64,000 nucleotides of DNA from the NCBI GenBank assembly GCA_030374765.1, contig JARGXX010000068.1, forward strand, positions 2,170,001 to 2,234,000, in the 5' to 3' direction. Numbering within the stretch: the stretch's first letter is position 1; the number at the start of each line of letters is the position of its first letter. The stretch is from Agarophyton chilense. Its lineage: Eukaryota; Rhodophyta; Florideophyceae; Gracilariales; Gracilariaceae. Of the stretch, positions 22,866 to 34,085 are shown piece by piece. The notes beneath the pieces are model-generated. The model had not been told where the DNA came from. It saw nothing but the letters and a program-made list of their open reading frames with translations, and did not search any database. The translations under genes and the position numbers were made by a program.

Positions 22866-23036
22866 GCGTTTCACGCGTGTGCCCCGCTTCCCCCCCCCCC
22901 CCAACGTGGCGCCGCTGCTGCCCGCGCGCGCTTCCCTCGTCCCTTCTCCTCCTCCAGCGCTGCGTCCCCTCCCTCCCCCCCCCCCCCCCCCGACTGCGTC
23001 CCAACCCCCCTGACGTCCTCTCCGTCGCCGCCGTCC

Positions 23037-23840
23037 ATGAAGCTGTGCGTGTATCTCGACTTTTTGCGCGACTGCTTTCCGCGTCGCTTCCGCGCACACC
23101 CGCTGCCCCGCTCGCCTTCCGCCCGTCGCCCCTTCGACGCACCCTCGCACCACACGCCTCCGTCGCGCGCTCCACGCGCCCCTGCCGCCTTCATGACAGC
23201 TGACGATGACCCCTCCGACATGCCCGACATGCCCGCCCCCCCGCCGCCGCCAGCCCCCACCCCGCGCTGTCGCTGCTTTCAGTTCATCCCGCCCGACTCT
23301 TTCTCCATGCCGCACTCCATCCAGCCCTACTTTCCGTGGAAGCCGCCGTCGCACCACTCGTTCTTTTCGACCAGTCTTTTGCACACGCAGCATTGCATGG
23401 GATTTGAGTTTTCCGATGGTACCACTCTGCCTTACGTTCCGCTGTCCCACGTCGTCTTGCAGCTGCGTTACGCTCCGTCTTCAAAACAGTCGCCGCACAT
23501 CTGCCTCTCCGTCTCGCCTCACGTGTACACCCACCTCGTGCAAAGCGCCCAACGCGCCTTCAGAAAGAGCACCGCCAAACTGCTCGTGTTGCCCCCAGTC
23601 AAGCGCACCGCCGATCGACTACTCGTCGACGTCCATCTCAACCCGTGCGCTTCAGATGTCGCCCTTGACGAGCATTGTATTTGCACCCAACTTGTCGCCC
23701 ATTATTCCACCCTCAACAGCGCTCATCTGCCCGGTCGCGCTTTGGTGCTGTTTTGCATCCAGCTTGATCCCAACTCTCGTTCTGCACCGCTGCTTGTTCG
23801 TCTGCATCGATTCCAGCTGCATCACGCTCTCCCTCTGTAA
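23037..23840 (+). CDS. Conserved-looking protein of unknown function
   Basis: 267 residues from ATG (MKLCVYLDFLRDCF). The open frame extends upstream through poly-Pro/Ser encoded by poly-C tracts, which is unlikely to be translated. Residues 50-80 are Pro-rich with MPDMPAPPPPP. From about 85 to the end the sequence looks like a compact fold, with alternating hydrophobic strands (HVVLQLRYA, HICLSVSPHVYTHLV, ALVLFCIQLDP) and a helix QSAQRAFRKSTAKL. I do not recognise the family. The upstream gene is divergent across a GC-rich 250-bp promoter. Confidence 0.5.
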   Translation: MKLCVYLDFLRDCFPRRFRAHPLPRSPSARRPFDAPSHHTPPSRAPRAPAAFMTADDDPSDMPDMPAPPPPPAPTPRCRCFQFIPPDSFSMPHSIQPYFPWKPPSHHSFFSTSLLHTQHCMGFEFSDGTTLPYVPLSHVVLQLRYAPSSKQSPHICLSVSPHVYTHLVQSAQRAFRKSTAKLLVLPPVKRTADRLLVDVHLNPCASDVALDEHCICTQLVAHYSTLNSAHLPGRALVLFCIQLDPNSRSAPLLVRLHRFQLHHALPL

Positions 23841-24009
23841 CCGTTCTTCTCATGTGCTTGGTTGCGCCCATACTTGTAAATACTTTCCCTTCCCATTTAT
23901 GTTTTGTCCTAATCTCGAGATGCCCCTCTTTGCGCTGCGCTGTCCCAACCATTTCGCCTTGCGGAAACCGCCTTCCGAAACCGCCTTCCGAAACAGCTGC
24001 TGTCCCGCT
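23841..24009. other. 3' flank
   Basis: Short region after the stop, with a direct repeat of CCGCCTTCCGAAA at 23966-23992. No gene is seen. Confidence 0.4.
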
Positions 24010-24255
24010 TCACGATCTGATCTGTGCCAACCTGCCGTCCGTATTACAGTAACTTACACACCACAAAACATACAGTACAAAATCCACAGACCCCATCCCC
24101 ACACCCCCCACCCTGCGCGTGCTGATCCAAACAGCCAGTTCGTAAAGCTTCCCCTTCGGTAGCAATGCGCGACCAAAATCGATGTGCGCTGGACCAAGCT
24201 GAAGCTTCTCAACATAACCGCTGGTGCGATGCATTATGGCGATAGGAAAGCCCAA
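24010..24255 (-). pseudogene. PIF1-like helicase C-terminal fragment
   Basis: An 81-codon frame contains GFPIAIMHRTSGYVEKLQLG then AHIDFGRALLPKGKLYELAV. This parallels the end of PIF1-family helicases, where a TIHKSQG-type motif is followed by a strand (VVIDLG) and a GQ-YVALSR-type motif. Key residues have changed (HRTSG for HKSQG; KLYELAV for QxYVALS) and nothing convincing lies upstream, so this would be a decayed remnant, perhaps of a Helitron or other helicase-bearing transposon. The match is short. Confidence 0.35.
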
Positions 24256-25772
24256 CGCCGTGAGAACCGAGCGCTTGTTCGCATGTCATTCACTTTCATC
24301 ATGCATCGCGCGATACCATCGGAGAAGTGCTCCACCGAAACTCCCACACCAAGCCTGTGCACCCCACCCATGCTTCGCGCTTCGCTACATCTGTCAAATC
24401 TTTTACAGCGTTCACGGAGGGACAAAGACGCAATGTGCTTTCAAAGTTGCGCTTTCTATACACACTGAATGCAATGCTGTCACTGCCATAGTCTGAGACG
24501 CTGCTAGGCGTTGTTCATTTCATGTTCATGTTCGGCACGGCGCACGGCTGAGTGGCCATGACGACGTCATTCCGCCAGAACGTTTGCAATGGCCTTCTGT
24601 ACATTATCTGAGGCCACCACAACATACTTGCACACTTTGCAAGAGGCGCCCAGCCCTTGGCGGGCACAGCAACACTTTGTTTGAAAATATCTCATCGTCA
24701 CACCCACGCCTTCTCAAAGCTGCTGCAACCTGGCTTGATCGTTTCAGCAGACTGATTTGTCAGCCAGATAAATGTTCATCTGAAGCACAGAAGCCAACAA
24801 GAGCAGTTGGTGTGCTCGTCAACAATGAACTCTTCTGAAATAGCTCGACGAGAATAGATTGTACAGTATTGCGCCCCTCAAAGGACAAGAAGGCCCAGCA
24901 AGTGGTTTACGAAGGTAGATTATAAGGGTAAAATCGACAAGCGTTCAAAGTGGCTTAGGAAGAGGTCGCACGTGATGGAACACAACGATGGACGGTTTTG
25001 CGAAAATTCTGTACACAAGTACAGTTGTACTTCACCACGGAGCATGTATATTGACTGGCCTCACACGAGGCATATTGTGTAAGCGCCTGATCATTGAATT
25101 AGAGAAACATTGAGAGCGTTTTTTCTGTGTATTTGTGAACGCCATGACGATAAAGGGTCACGACACGGGTGTAACAAACCCTAGGGGGACACAAACGGAA
25201 GAAAAACTCTTGCAAGTACCAGCCCACACGGGCACCACAGACTAGAGTAGAACGGTAGTCCGTAGCAAAAAAACAAAGATTGATTGACAACCGACGTCCG
25301 TATACTAAAGTAGACTGACGTAGCATAAAAGAACACCCACTCGAACTAGCAAAGTCAGGAGATAAAAAATAAAAGCGTACAAAGAGATACGACAATTAAC
25401 AAAGCCAACCGCAAGACAAAAGTCCTAGATCCAGTGCCGTAAAAAAAGTCTTAGTCACAAGCCGGAGCATTAACGAGCCCAACAAAGCGCAATCATTTAC
25501 GGATGTGTGTAAAAAATGAGCAAAAGACTGCATCGCCTTAAGAAAAAAAATATAGATATGTGACGTTAAGACAAAAAAGCAAAACTGAGTATTTGAGTAA
25601 AACTTGGAGAGGAAAAATCGTCTCGGCAGAAATTTTCTGCTCAGACCCTACTCATCAAGAGTAGTCCGGGCGGATTAAATAAACGGTTGAACTCTTTGTC
25701 GTAGAAATAGAGAGTAGAGACGATAAACTTACTGAATTATATAGTAATAAGTCTCCTGGTGCAACTGAAGTA
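24256..25772. other. Intergenic, AT-rich, nothing recognised
   Basis: No convincing gene. The part after about 25080 becomes A-rich on the + strand and may already belong to the Copia fossil that follows. Confidence 0.35.
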
Positions 25773-26815
25773 GTGATAGTAGCCCCATGTCAACTCTTAG
25801 TGACGAAACTGCCTTATATGGGCCCATGCACCTTTAATCAAAGCAGAGAAACCCCATTGTGTAGAGCAATGTTCAATGAGGAAATAACTCTCGATTGTTC
25901 GGGTCCAACTCTCGCCAAGAGTAGTAACTCAGCGAAAGAGCCTTCGTGCCACCGATGTGTGCGCGAAAGACTAAAGTGGTTTAAGAAATACCTACAAAGT
26001 TGATAAACCGAGGAAAAGAAAAATCAAAAAAAGATCCAAGGACAAGGATATTACGAAGAAAAGAGCAATATATATGGCGAAATGTAGGATGAAATAGAAC
26101 GCAAGACTCTTCTTGATAAACGAAAGAAGACCAAGGTGCCTATCGATTACATGTTCTGGCACCGTCGGTTATTTGCATTTGTTTTTCAGTGATGACGAGT
26201 TTTTTAGTGGTTTGGGTTTTTGCCCAAAAGAATTCAATCTTAATAACCGTGCAAGAAGATATTGGTTCGAGAAGTCCATTATCAAAAAGATACTATGATA
26301 TTAAGCGTCAGTGACTCTGACGTTGCTCTCGTACGTATATTTCTGGACGAAGATGACAATCAGCCAAGGAACTTTGAAATGAACCGCAACGAGTGGACAC
26401 CACCTCAAATACGGAAGCTGTTCAAAACATCCATCACCGCTTAGACACTCGCGTCTACAAGAACAGTGACGACTGAAACAAGCATGTCTCTATGTTCTCA
26501 GAAAGTGTTGGGGAACTTGCAACCTTTGACGAAGAAGTGAAGGACAAAGACAAAGTTTCAAATATCACCGAAAGCTTTCCTAACTTTTCGCTCGTTTAGC
26601 TATGGAGTCCAACCTAATGGACGCCAGAATCCATCGTGAATGCTATCGAAACTGATTTGGCCCGCCGTAAGAATTCAAATAACCCAAAGTAACCCTTCAG
26701 CTATACGCCTTCGCTTTCAACCCAATCTAAGGAATACAAGGCGAAAACAAAAGGACGCAGACGATGTACTTGGCGGAACAAATCATCATCCAACAAGGAT
26801 CACGGCGACAAAAAC

Positions 26816-27738
26816 TGTAAAGCAACGCCCAGTTAGGGGATACTTGAAGATGAAACTCATATCATGAGGGTTGAACCCTCCGAGGATTATGACTATGATC
26901 CCCTCTAAGATGTGCTGAGGTGGCCCAGTTTTCTGGTCAGAGTTCGCCTATGAAGAGAAGGTTTGGATGGCCCATGGTTGGATTGGCCCCGTGGTACACG
27001 TGGCTTAATTTCGGCACTGATTTTCGGATATTTGTTAGAACGTTGGACTTTTGGGCCCTGACAGTGGGATCTCCACGTTTATGGCCCTGAGCAGGTGTGC
27101 ACTGCTGTAATTAGTAGAGTATAGTTAGCGGGCCCTACTTAAGGAGACGAGATCTCACAGTCCAAAGCTCAGAGTAAATGAAAACCAAGGTTGGTCTTCG
27201 ATACCTTTAGAGGTTCTTCGTCGCCATTGTTTCGGTCTTACAACCCGGAACGGGCTCTGGTTAGCAACGCCTGCGTAGGGACACGACTCCACTTGGAGAG
27301 TGAACACGTTTGGGTTCCGTGCAACCACCCCCTTGGGACCGCTCAGACGACCTGCGTGCACGATACCCCGTGGGGGTTCTGCTTACTTGTTGCGTGCTTT
27401 TTGTGTTTCCTTTCGAGGACAGGTTTTCGCCCCTGTATTGGGTTTCTTTTGTTGTTTCGCCCCTTTTCTGGTTCTCGGGTCCGGTGCCTGTTAGTGCCCG
27501 ACCCTCGCCCCGTTTTTCCTCTTCGCCGGATTTTCCCCCATTCTTTGGGATACCAATACCCATTCCCGATCCAACGGTTTCTACCCCTCACCTCCGTCAG
27601 TACTGCCGGAATCCCCCGTGGTAGTCACACCCCACACTACGGGTGGAACGGAGGGCTCTGTCTCTGAGTCTGCCTCCCCCAGGGAGCAAGGCTTCGAACA
27701 CCTTGAGAGCACTTCCCGTCGCCGGGTTTGGCTCCACA
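26816..27738 (+). repeat. LTR, left arm of an inverted LTR pair
   Basis: 923 bp, starting TGTAAAGCAACG and ending CTCCACA, so it has TG...CA ends. It resembles in plan the Gypsy LTRs at 51260 and 61406, which start TGAAGAGCAACG. It is almost identical to the reverse complement of 28457-29379, with the inner two thirds apparently identical. It carries a long open frame at 27191-27667. Confidence 0.7.
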
Positions 27739-28456
27739 TTTATTGTCTATTTTTCGGGCGCGCGCCCACTTTCAGGGGCCGCGCGCCTACTGTCAGGGGC
27801 AGCGCGCCACACTTCTTATAAGGTTGAGCATTGCTCCCCAGTAAAGACCCTCTTGGGAGATCCCAAGGAGGAAGTCTTGGCTCTGAACTTTTCGTCTTCG
27901 GTGCGTCTTCACCGCATACTGCGTGAGCGCCGGTGGCACGTTAGTTCATTCACCTCTCTGTCGACCAGAGTGCTACCACCACCGTGGGTTCATATTCAAT
28001 CGCCGACACTTGTCGTAGTCTCGCCCCTGTATAGGGTTTCGCCCCTGTTTTCCTCTTGTTCTTTTTGTTGGCTCTCGTGTGTGGCCGCACCACTCACCTC
28101 GCTCGTCCACCTCATACGAGTGTTTCCTCGCTCCTTTTCCGACAATCTCCGTGGTACCGCTTCGCATAGGATTGGTCACACCCCGGACTGTGCTGTGCTC
28201 ACCTAAACACTGTAGTTATATCCCGCCGGATTGGCCTCGGTCTTACACCCGACTCCGTCGTGCCTTTGCAGAGTGTCTCTGTTTCTGTGCTCCGCTGGGA
28301 CGCGTCTCCTCCGCCTGAGGCGTGTTTCTCAAGAGAGGAAGATCCCGAACATCTTCGTCGTTTCTCCGCTCCAAGCGTTGTCCTACATCTTCGTGTGTTT
28401 GTTTCGGAGAAAAACTTGGTTACCACTTGTAGCAGCTTGGAATTCAAGTCTATCAA
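27739..28456. other. Spacer between inverted LTRs
   Basis: About 718 bp containing GC-rich short repeats (CAGGGGC-type near 27770-27810) and LTR-like words shared with the arms (CGCCCCTGTAT, GTTTCGCCCCTGTTTTCC). No RT, gag or integrase is seen. It may be a third, diverged LTR piece. Confidence 0.45.
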
Positions 28457-29379
28457 TGTGGAGCAAAACCCGGCGACGGGAAGTGCTCTCAAGGTGTTCG
28501 AAGCCTTGCTCCCTGGGGGAGGCAGACTCAGAGACAGAGCCCTCCGTTCCACCCGTAGTGTGGGGTGTGACTACCACGGGGGATTCCGGCAGTACTGACG
28601 GAGGTGAGGGGTAGAAACCGTTGGATCGGGAATGGGTATTGGTATCCCAAAGAATGGGGGAAAATCCGGCGAAGAGGAAAAACGGGGCGAGGGTCGGGCA
28701 CTAACAGGCACCGGACCCGAGAACCAGAAAAGGGGCGAAACAACAAAAGAAACCCAATACAGGGGCGAAAACCTGTCCTCGAAAGGAAACACAAAAAGCA
28801 CGCAACAAGTAAGCAGAACCCCCACGGGGTATCGTGCACGCAGGTCGTCTGAGCGGTCCCAAGGGGGTGGTTGCACGGAACCCAAACGTGTTCACTCTCC
28901 AAGTGGAGTCGTGTCCCTACGCAGGCGTTGCTAACCAGAGCCCGTTCCGGGTTGTAAGACCGAAACAATGGCGACGAAGAACCTCTAAAGGTATCGAAGA
29001 CCAACCTTGGTTTTCATTTACTCTGAGCTTTGGACTGTGAGATCTCGTCTCCTTAAGTAGGGCCCGCTAACTATACTCTACTAATTACAGCAGTGCACAC
29101 CTGCTCAGGGCCATAAACGTGGAGATCCCACTGTCAGGGCCCAAAAGTCCAACGTTCTAACAAATATTCGAAAATCAGTGCCGAAATTAAGCCACGTGTA
29201 CCACGGGGCCAATCCAACCATGGGCCATCCAAACCTTCTCTTCATAGGCGAACTCTGACCAGAAAACTGGGCCACCTCAGCACACCTTAGAGAGGATCAT
29301 AATCATAACCCTCGGAGGGTTCAATCCTCATTCTATGAGTTGCATCTTCAAGTATCCCCTGACTGGGCGTTGCTCTACA
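28457..29379 (-). repeat. LTR, right arm of an inverted LTR pair
   Basis: Inverted partner of 26816-27738, of the same length, with TG at its outer end on the minus strand. Flanking 5-mers outside the pair (AAAAC and ATGAA) do not match, so no target-site duplication is visible. The high identity of the arms means a young event or later gene conversion. Confidence 0.7.
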
Positions 29380-30043
29380 ATGAACTCCTCCTGATTTCTC
29401 AATATATCTACTCTTCTGGAAAGAATCACAAGAAAAAAGTATGTAGAGGTATCAAAACCTTTCGAAAATGAATTGAAAAGTCCTGACCTAGAGGAACATC
29501 TGATCAAAACTTTAACACCATGAAACACAACTTCTCCACCAATTGGTTCTCCAAGAGCATTCTGAACGACTTCTCTGTCCTCTACAGCTTGAAGGAAGCC
29601 TTTAAGAATGGCACCTGTTGTGAAGCTGATGATCGAAAAATAAGTGCACTCATCCATCGGAAAACATGTAATATAGTTCCACGTCAATCTGGGATAAAGC
29701 CAGTACCCTACAGTTGGTTGTTCAAGGATAAGATGCTCGATGCCAGTGGAAAGATATTTCTGAAAACTAACACTGCTATGAACGTGGAAACAAGCGCAAA
29801 TCGTTCGTTCATTCTGATTTTTTGAACACATACGCTCCTGTGGCTTGTTACAGAGCCCTTCCAATTTTTCTTGCCTTTGCCGCCCAAACGATGTTGTTGT
29901 AAAAGTAGCAGACAACTCCAACGGCTACTTGAACGGCCAACTCGACGTACGGATCATCATGGTACAGATAACAAACTAATACTGAATACTTAAAAGCCAG
30001 ATCACGCAATCAAATTGCTCAAATTTCTGTATGGTACAGTTGT

Positions 30044-30824
30044 GAGATCATTTGAGTTCAGCGCCATGATGTATCTACTACGTGGAAGATTTTCGGCACA
30101 AGCCGGAAGATCACTGTCCTCAGTTCGCTTTATTCTCGTCTCCCCTCTTTCTCTCCTTTTATACTCATGATCTATCCTCTCTATTACGCCTGTCCCTTCG
30201 ATCCCTATTCTATGCATTCGACTTCCGTCGTATTGTTGCGAGCTTCTAATGCTAATAACGCCTACAGTCCTGTTGCATTGTTCTAATGCTATCGCCGCCC
30301 ATACGTCCTTATCTTCATCTGTCCTGCTGCCCTCCGTGTCCAATCTCTCGTTGTGTGGCCCCTCCCCTCCCGGGCGTTCCTTCATCAGTGAGCATTCTGC
30401 TCTCGTACTCTTGCGCTAAACCTCAATCGTCTTGTCGCTCGTCCGCGGACTACTTCGCCGCGCTCGTTTCTGTAGTTGCATTCCCTCGTTAAGTAGTCCT
30501 CTCTCTTTTGTGACCCTTGCTCTTCCGTGCTCCGTTTTGCACTCAGTATAGTATTTCATTTTAACCTTTTCCTTGCAGCTGCATTAGCTCTTGTCAATGT
30601 GTCATATACGGTGACATCGCGGCGCAATTGTTACAAGTCCCTTTCCATGCAGATTCAAACATGTCACAACAGTATAGGCTGCCATGAAATAGGTTTCTTT
30701 CTTATCTGAAATCATTCTTTCATGGAACTTTGGGAAAACCGCTTTGGACTCCAGATTATTCATGTTCCGGATTCAAAAAAATTTCAGAATCTTGGCTGTC
30801 ATCGTTCGAGATCGTTTGAGTTCA
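30044..30824 (+). repeat. Segment flanked by 17-bp direct repeats inside Copia pol
   Basis: GAGATCATTTGAGTTCA at 30044-30060 recurs with one mismatch at 30808-30824. The 0.75 kb between them is C/T-rich, does not read as pol, and may be an insertion or a local duplication. Confidence 0.35.
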
Positions 30825-31372
30825 TCTCAAACAGCTCTGAGCACTTTTACTACTTCAAGGAGAAGCTTTTGCTAATTTTAGATGTCGAATTTAGTGGAAA
30901 CCTCAATAAATGCATTGGATGGAGCATTAAACGCTTTCTATTTGGCACCAATGTCACAAAGTATGGATACGCTCTGCAACTGCTCAAAAAGTTTTACATT
31001 CAGGAATCCAGTCCAGCTATACCACCTCTACCAACTGTATCAGATCTTTCACCAGCCAAAAAGAATGAAAACATTCTCTTCGCAAGGGATCATGGAAACT
31101 ATCTCTCTAGATTTGGCGGGCATCTCTTGATAATGATATCCAGTAACCTGGAGCTTTGTGGTCCGGTTTTGGCTCTTTCAAAACATATATCCAACCCTTT
31201 TGAACGACACTACTCTCTATTGAAACCAATTTTCAGGTCCTTGGTTTGTACTTTTAACCATGGACTTCGCTTTCCGTCGAGCCGCTTCATTTATTCCGCT
31301 TTTCTTCGTTCGTTTGCTGACGCTAAATTGAGGAATACATTCAGACAAGGAAATCCCCATTTGAGTACGTAA

Positions 31373-32732
31373 TCGTTTTCAACGAAGTACTAGTTTTGTG
31401 TCAGTCAAATCTAAAAACTGTGATTGCTCACTTTTCAGCGAAAGCAAACTATGTCGCGCTTTTTATATTTGTCAAGAATAATAACTGGATAAAGTTTTTG
31501 TGAAAATTAGCACAGTACAAGTCTTAAAGCAAATAACTTTTCTACAAAGCTACTTAACTCTTGGTTGACAGTTTTACTGTATCTTTTTATCCAGCAACGC
31601 GCAGATATTGAGTCGAAGTAAACATATTGACTTGACGATGCATTTTCTCACAGAGTTACGTCGTATAGGAGTCTTGGAACTCAACTTTATCTTAGGGAGT
31701 CTACAGATCGCTGATCTACTGAGAAAGTGCGCGTTTATACCTCATTTGAGTAAGATGGTCGGCATGATGAATGCTGACGCGTTCTGAAAAAAGAAATGTA
31801 GAAACTGCAATACTTTTTTTTCTGATATAGATCGCGTAAAAGCTGTCTTTAAATTTTAATATGCGTTCTGGATTTTGAAAGTTACTGATGTGAATGAAAA
31901 CTTACCGGAAAATGAACACTGCTTGAGAAAATTTTGATATGGTTTGTCTAAGAATTGGTAATCATCTTGTCACTCATTTTAAGTGATGCTGTTCCGAGAA
32001 GACACTACTCTAATTGTTGTTGGATTGATTTTGAGTGGGATGTACGGAGTGGTGTATGTTGAAGCATAGATGTTTTGCTTTGAGGGACGGTGACTACGTC
32101 GGGGCTCCTCATGCATGGCGAAGGCACAACACGACACTCATCATCTCGTGTGGACTTTTGTCTTTTACTATGGCTGACACAAAAACAAATAAATTTTACA
32201 GCTGCCGGCGGTGGGGACACCCAGCCGGAAGACAAGAAAGTGCAGTAGGGAGGCTCTGGCCTCTTGATTCTAACGTTGTGGTCCGGTGTTTTCTGTCACA
32301 AGATGTATTGTTTGAAAACGCGAAAAAGAAGGTTACGTACATTCTGTCTTTAAAACGTGTGTCGTGTATCCAAGCCACACATCGTGCGCTACAGTAGGTA
32401 GTGTATTATGTTGCCCTACAGGCCCACTTGGAACCTGCTCTCAAAGCTCGAAACGCTAAATGTTTTCTGCCATCCATGCAGGTTACAGTAGATATGATTC
32501 ACTCCGTCCCGTTTGTCCCTGAAGGTTCACGCTTTAATTTCTCCACAGCTGGAGTGAATTTCTTCCAACAGCACTTTGCCAACCAATCATGGGACAGTAT
32601 CTACAAAAGCGATTCTCTGTATTCTCAAACACAATGGTTAACGCTTCTACGCCGTAAATCGTGAAAAGCGGAGGTATTGAAGGGAAAGGGTTAGAAATCT
32701 CACCGGCTTGATAAATTGGGATTTATTATGTC
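31373..32732. other. Intergenic, nothing recognised
   Basis: AT-rich to about 32000. Plus-strand frames at 32035-32397 and 32401-32664 are open but show no domain. Confidence 0.4.
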
Positions 32733-32978
32733 TCAGTCAGTCCCCACAATCTTTACCATGATCTGCATAAATTCGTATAGCGTGGTAGGCAGGGAACGCG
32801 TGGTAGGCAGGGAACGCGTGGTAGGCAGGGAACGCAGAGGTCTTTCTCTCTGAGCGCAAACAGGCTGGGTGTCAACAACGAGCAACACGACATGCGCTGC
32901 GACAGGGGGGTCGCTGCTCGCGAAGGTGCGTCTGAACAAAACATCACCCGGGCGAATATTTCTGATGTGTACACGCAT
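32733..32978 (-). CDS. Possible small protein, unknown
   Basis: 81 residues from ATG, MRVHIRNIRPGDVLFRR. The start has a RPGDVLF word followed after about 12 residues by AHVVLLVVD, which loosely recalls the GD...H-strand entry of NlpC/P60-like domains but is far too short for one. The C-terminal third contains a translated 18-bp repeat (RSLPTT three times), which argues against a well-conserved protein. It may be only a chance frame. Confidence 0.2.
   Translation of the reverse strand: MRVHIRNIRPGDVLFRRTFASSDPPVAAHVVLLVVDTQPVCAQRERPLRSLPTTRSLPTTRSLPTTLYEFMQIMVKIVGTD
32781..32834 (+). repeat. 18-bp tandem repeat, three copies
   Basis: Three perfect copies of CGTGGTAGGCAGGGAACG, next to a GC-rich promoter-like zone. 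Confidence 0.8.
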
Positions 32979-34085
32979 TCATAGCCACAAGTCGTGCTCG
33001 CAGTCGCAGCGAGTTAAAGAGGGCGGTGACACAACACAAGGGAGGTATTAATATTCAATGTCGGCCACTGAGGTACCTAAGGCGATGCGCTTGAGCAGGG
33101 TATAGTTGGGCCAATGGATTGGAGACTGAGCAAGTTCGACCCGGCGCCCAGCGCAGCAGGCAAGAAACACGGGCACGCGACGGAGAGAGGGAGGGGGGAA
33201 GAAGGAAGGTGATGGGTGGTTAGACCACCCGTTAACCAGCGGGGCAACGGCGCAGGGCCGCCTGTGCCGTTCCGCACGGCGACTTGCGCGCCACACACAG
33301 CACGGGGAGATTAAGGCGCGTGTTTAAGTATGTCAGTCACGTGGCGGGCGGCGGCGCGTTTTTTTCTTGCGTCCTGTGGGGTGCACGTGCTTTGTCTACG
33401 TATCGAATGGCGGCATGTGTGTGGCCGTGTTGGCTGCGCCACGAAGCGTCTGCTGCTGGCGTTGGCAAGCTCTCATGCCTGGCGTGCCGTGGCAGCCCGT
33501 AACGGTGCCGTTGGGCGTACCAACAAGCACCACCACTCTCCACTGGGAACCGCGCTCTCTTCCACTCCATCCCCTCCCCCCCCTATCCCCCCACCTCGCG
33601 GCACTTACTACTTTGGAATGAGTAAAAATCCTGTTCAGCATGTTTTCTACATGTAAGTTACACATCTACAGAGCTACCCACTTCCCCACCCCACACCATC
33701 TACGTCCTTAGCTCCCACCCCTCCCCGCCATTCCACACTGTGCTGGCCCTGCCCTACCCACTTGCTCCCACAACAGAAAAAACGAAAAAGAAGGATCAAC
33801 GGCTCATCCTGAAAACGTTTGGTGCCAACAAACGCACAGCACACCCTCGAGACCCACTCATACAACCTTGTAGCAAAGCCCATCGCACCACGTCGCGTTG
33901 GCCTTAAGCGCATTCCGCTATGCCATGAAAACATAACTGTCCTCCTTCGGCCATGCCCCGGTCAGAGTAGCCCTCCTGCGGGGAATGGGGGCGCGCGCTC
34001 GTGGAAGGGGTGAGCACTCACTCCAGCGAGCTCGAAAACATAGAACCACACACATCAACCGTCTTCGTCATCATGATGATGCATC
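32979..34085. other. GC-rich intergenic region, promoter-like
   Basis: Contains a CACGTGGC site at 33338-33345 and C-rich tracts (33570-33592). No clear gene start was found on either side, so the transcript it serves is unknown. Confidence 0.4.
33338..33345 (+). promoter_or_regulatory. G-box CACGTGGC, site 2
   Basis: Same 8-mer as at 22762, 36273 and 43622, followed at once by GGGCGGCGGCGCG. Confidence 0.45.

Larger units (their letters stand above)
25773..31372 (+). mobile_element. Fossil Ty1/Copia retrotransposon, interrupted by other elements
   Basis: Plus-strand pieces of a Copia pol are seen. From 29500 to about 29960, the N-terminal RT segment includes a W-FK-K region (YSWLFKDKMLDASGKI). 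Near 30010 is an LYGT word equivalent to the SLYGLKQ region. At 30722-31372 the RT C-terminus includes GWSIKR, YALQLLKKF and a long LLIM...LSKHISNPFERHYSLLK block. Poorly preserved frames at 25773-26444 probably belong to the earlier part of pol. It is broken many times and is old. Two inverted LTRs of a different family lie inside it (26816-29379), and a further 0.75-kb segment lies at 30061-30807. Its own LTRs were not identified. Confidence 0.6.

Noticed and set aside
21184-23175. 663-codon minus frame
   Set aside because: Overlaps two better-supported genes in other frames; composition only.
22134-23450. Arg/Gly-rich 438-codon minus frame
   Set aside because: Shadow of the coiled-coil and 23037 genes in very GC-rich DNA.
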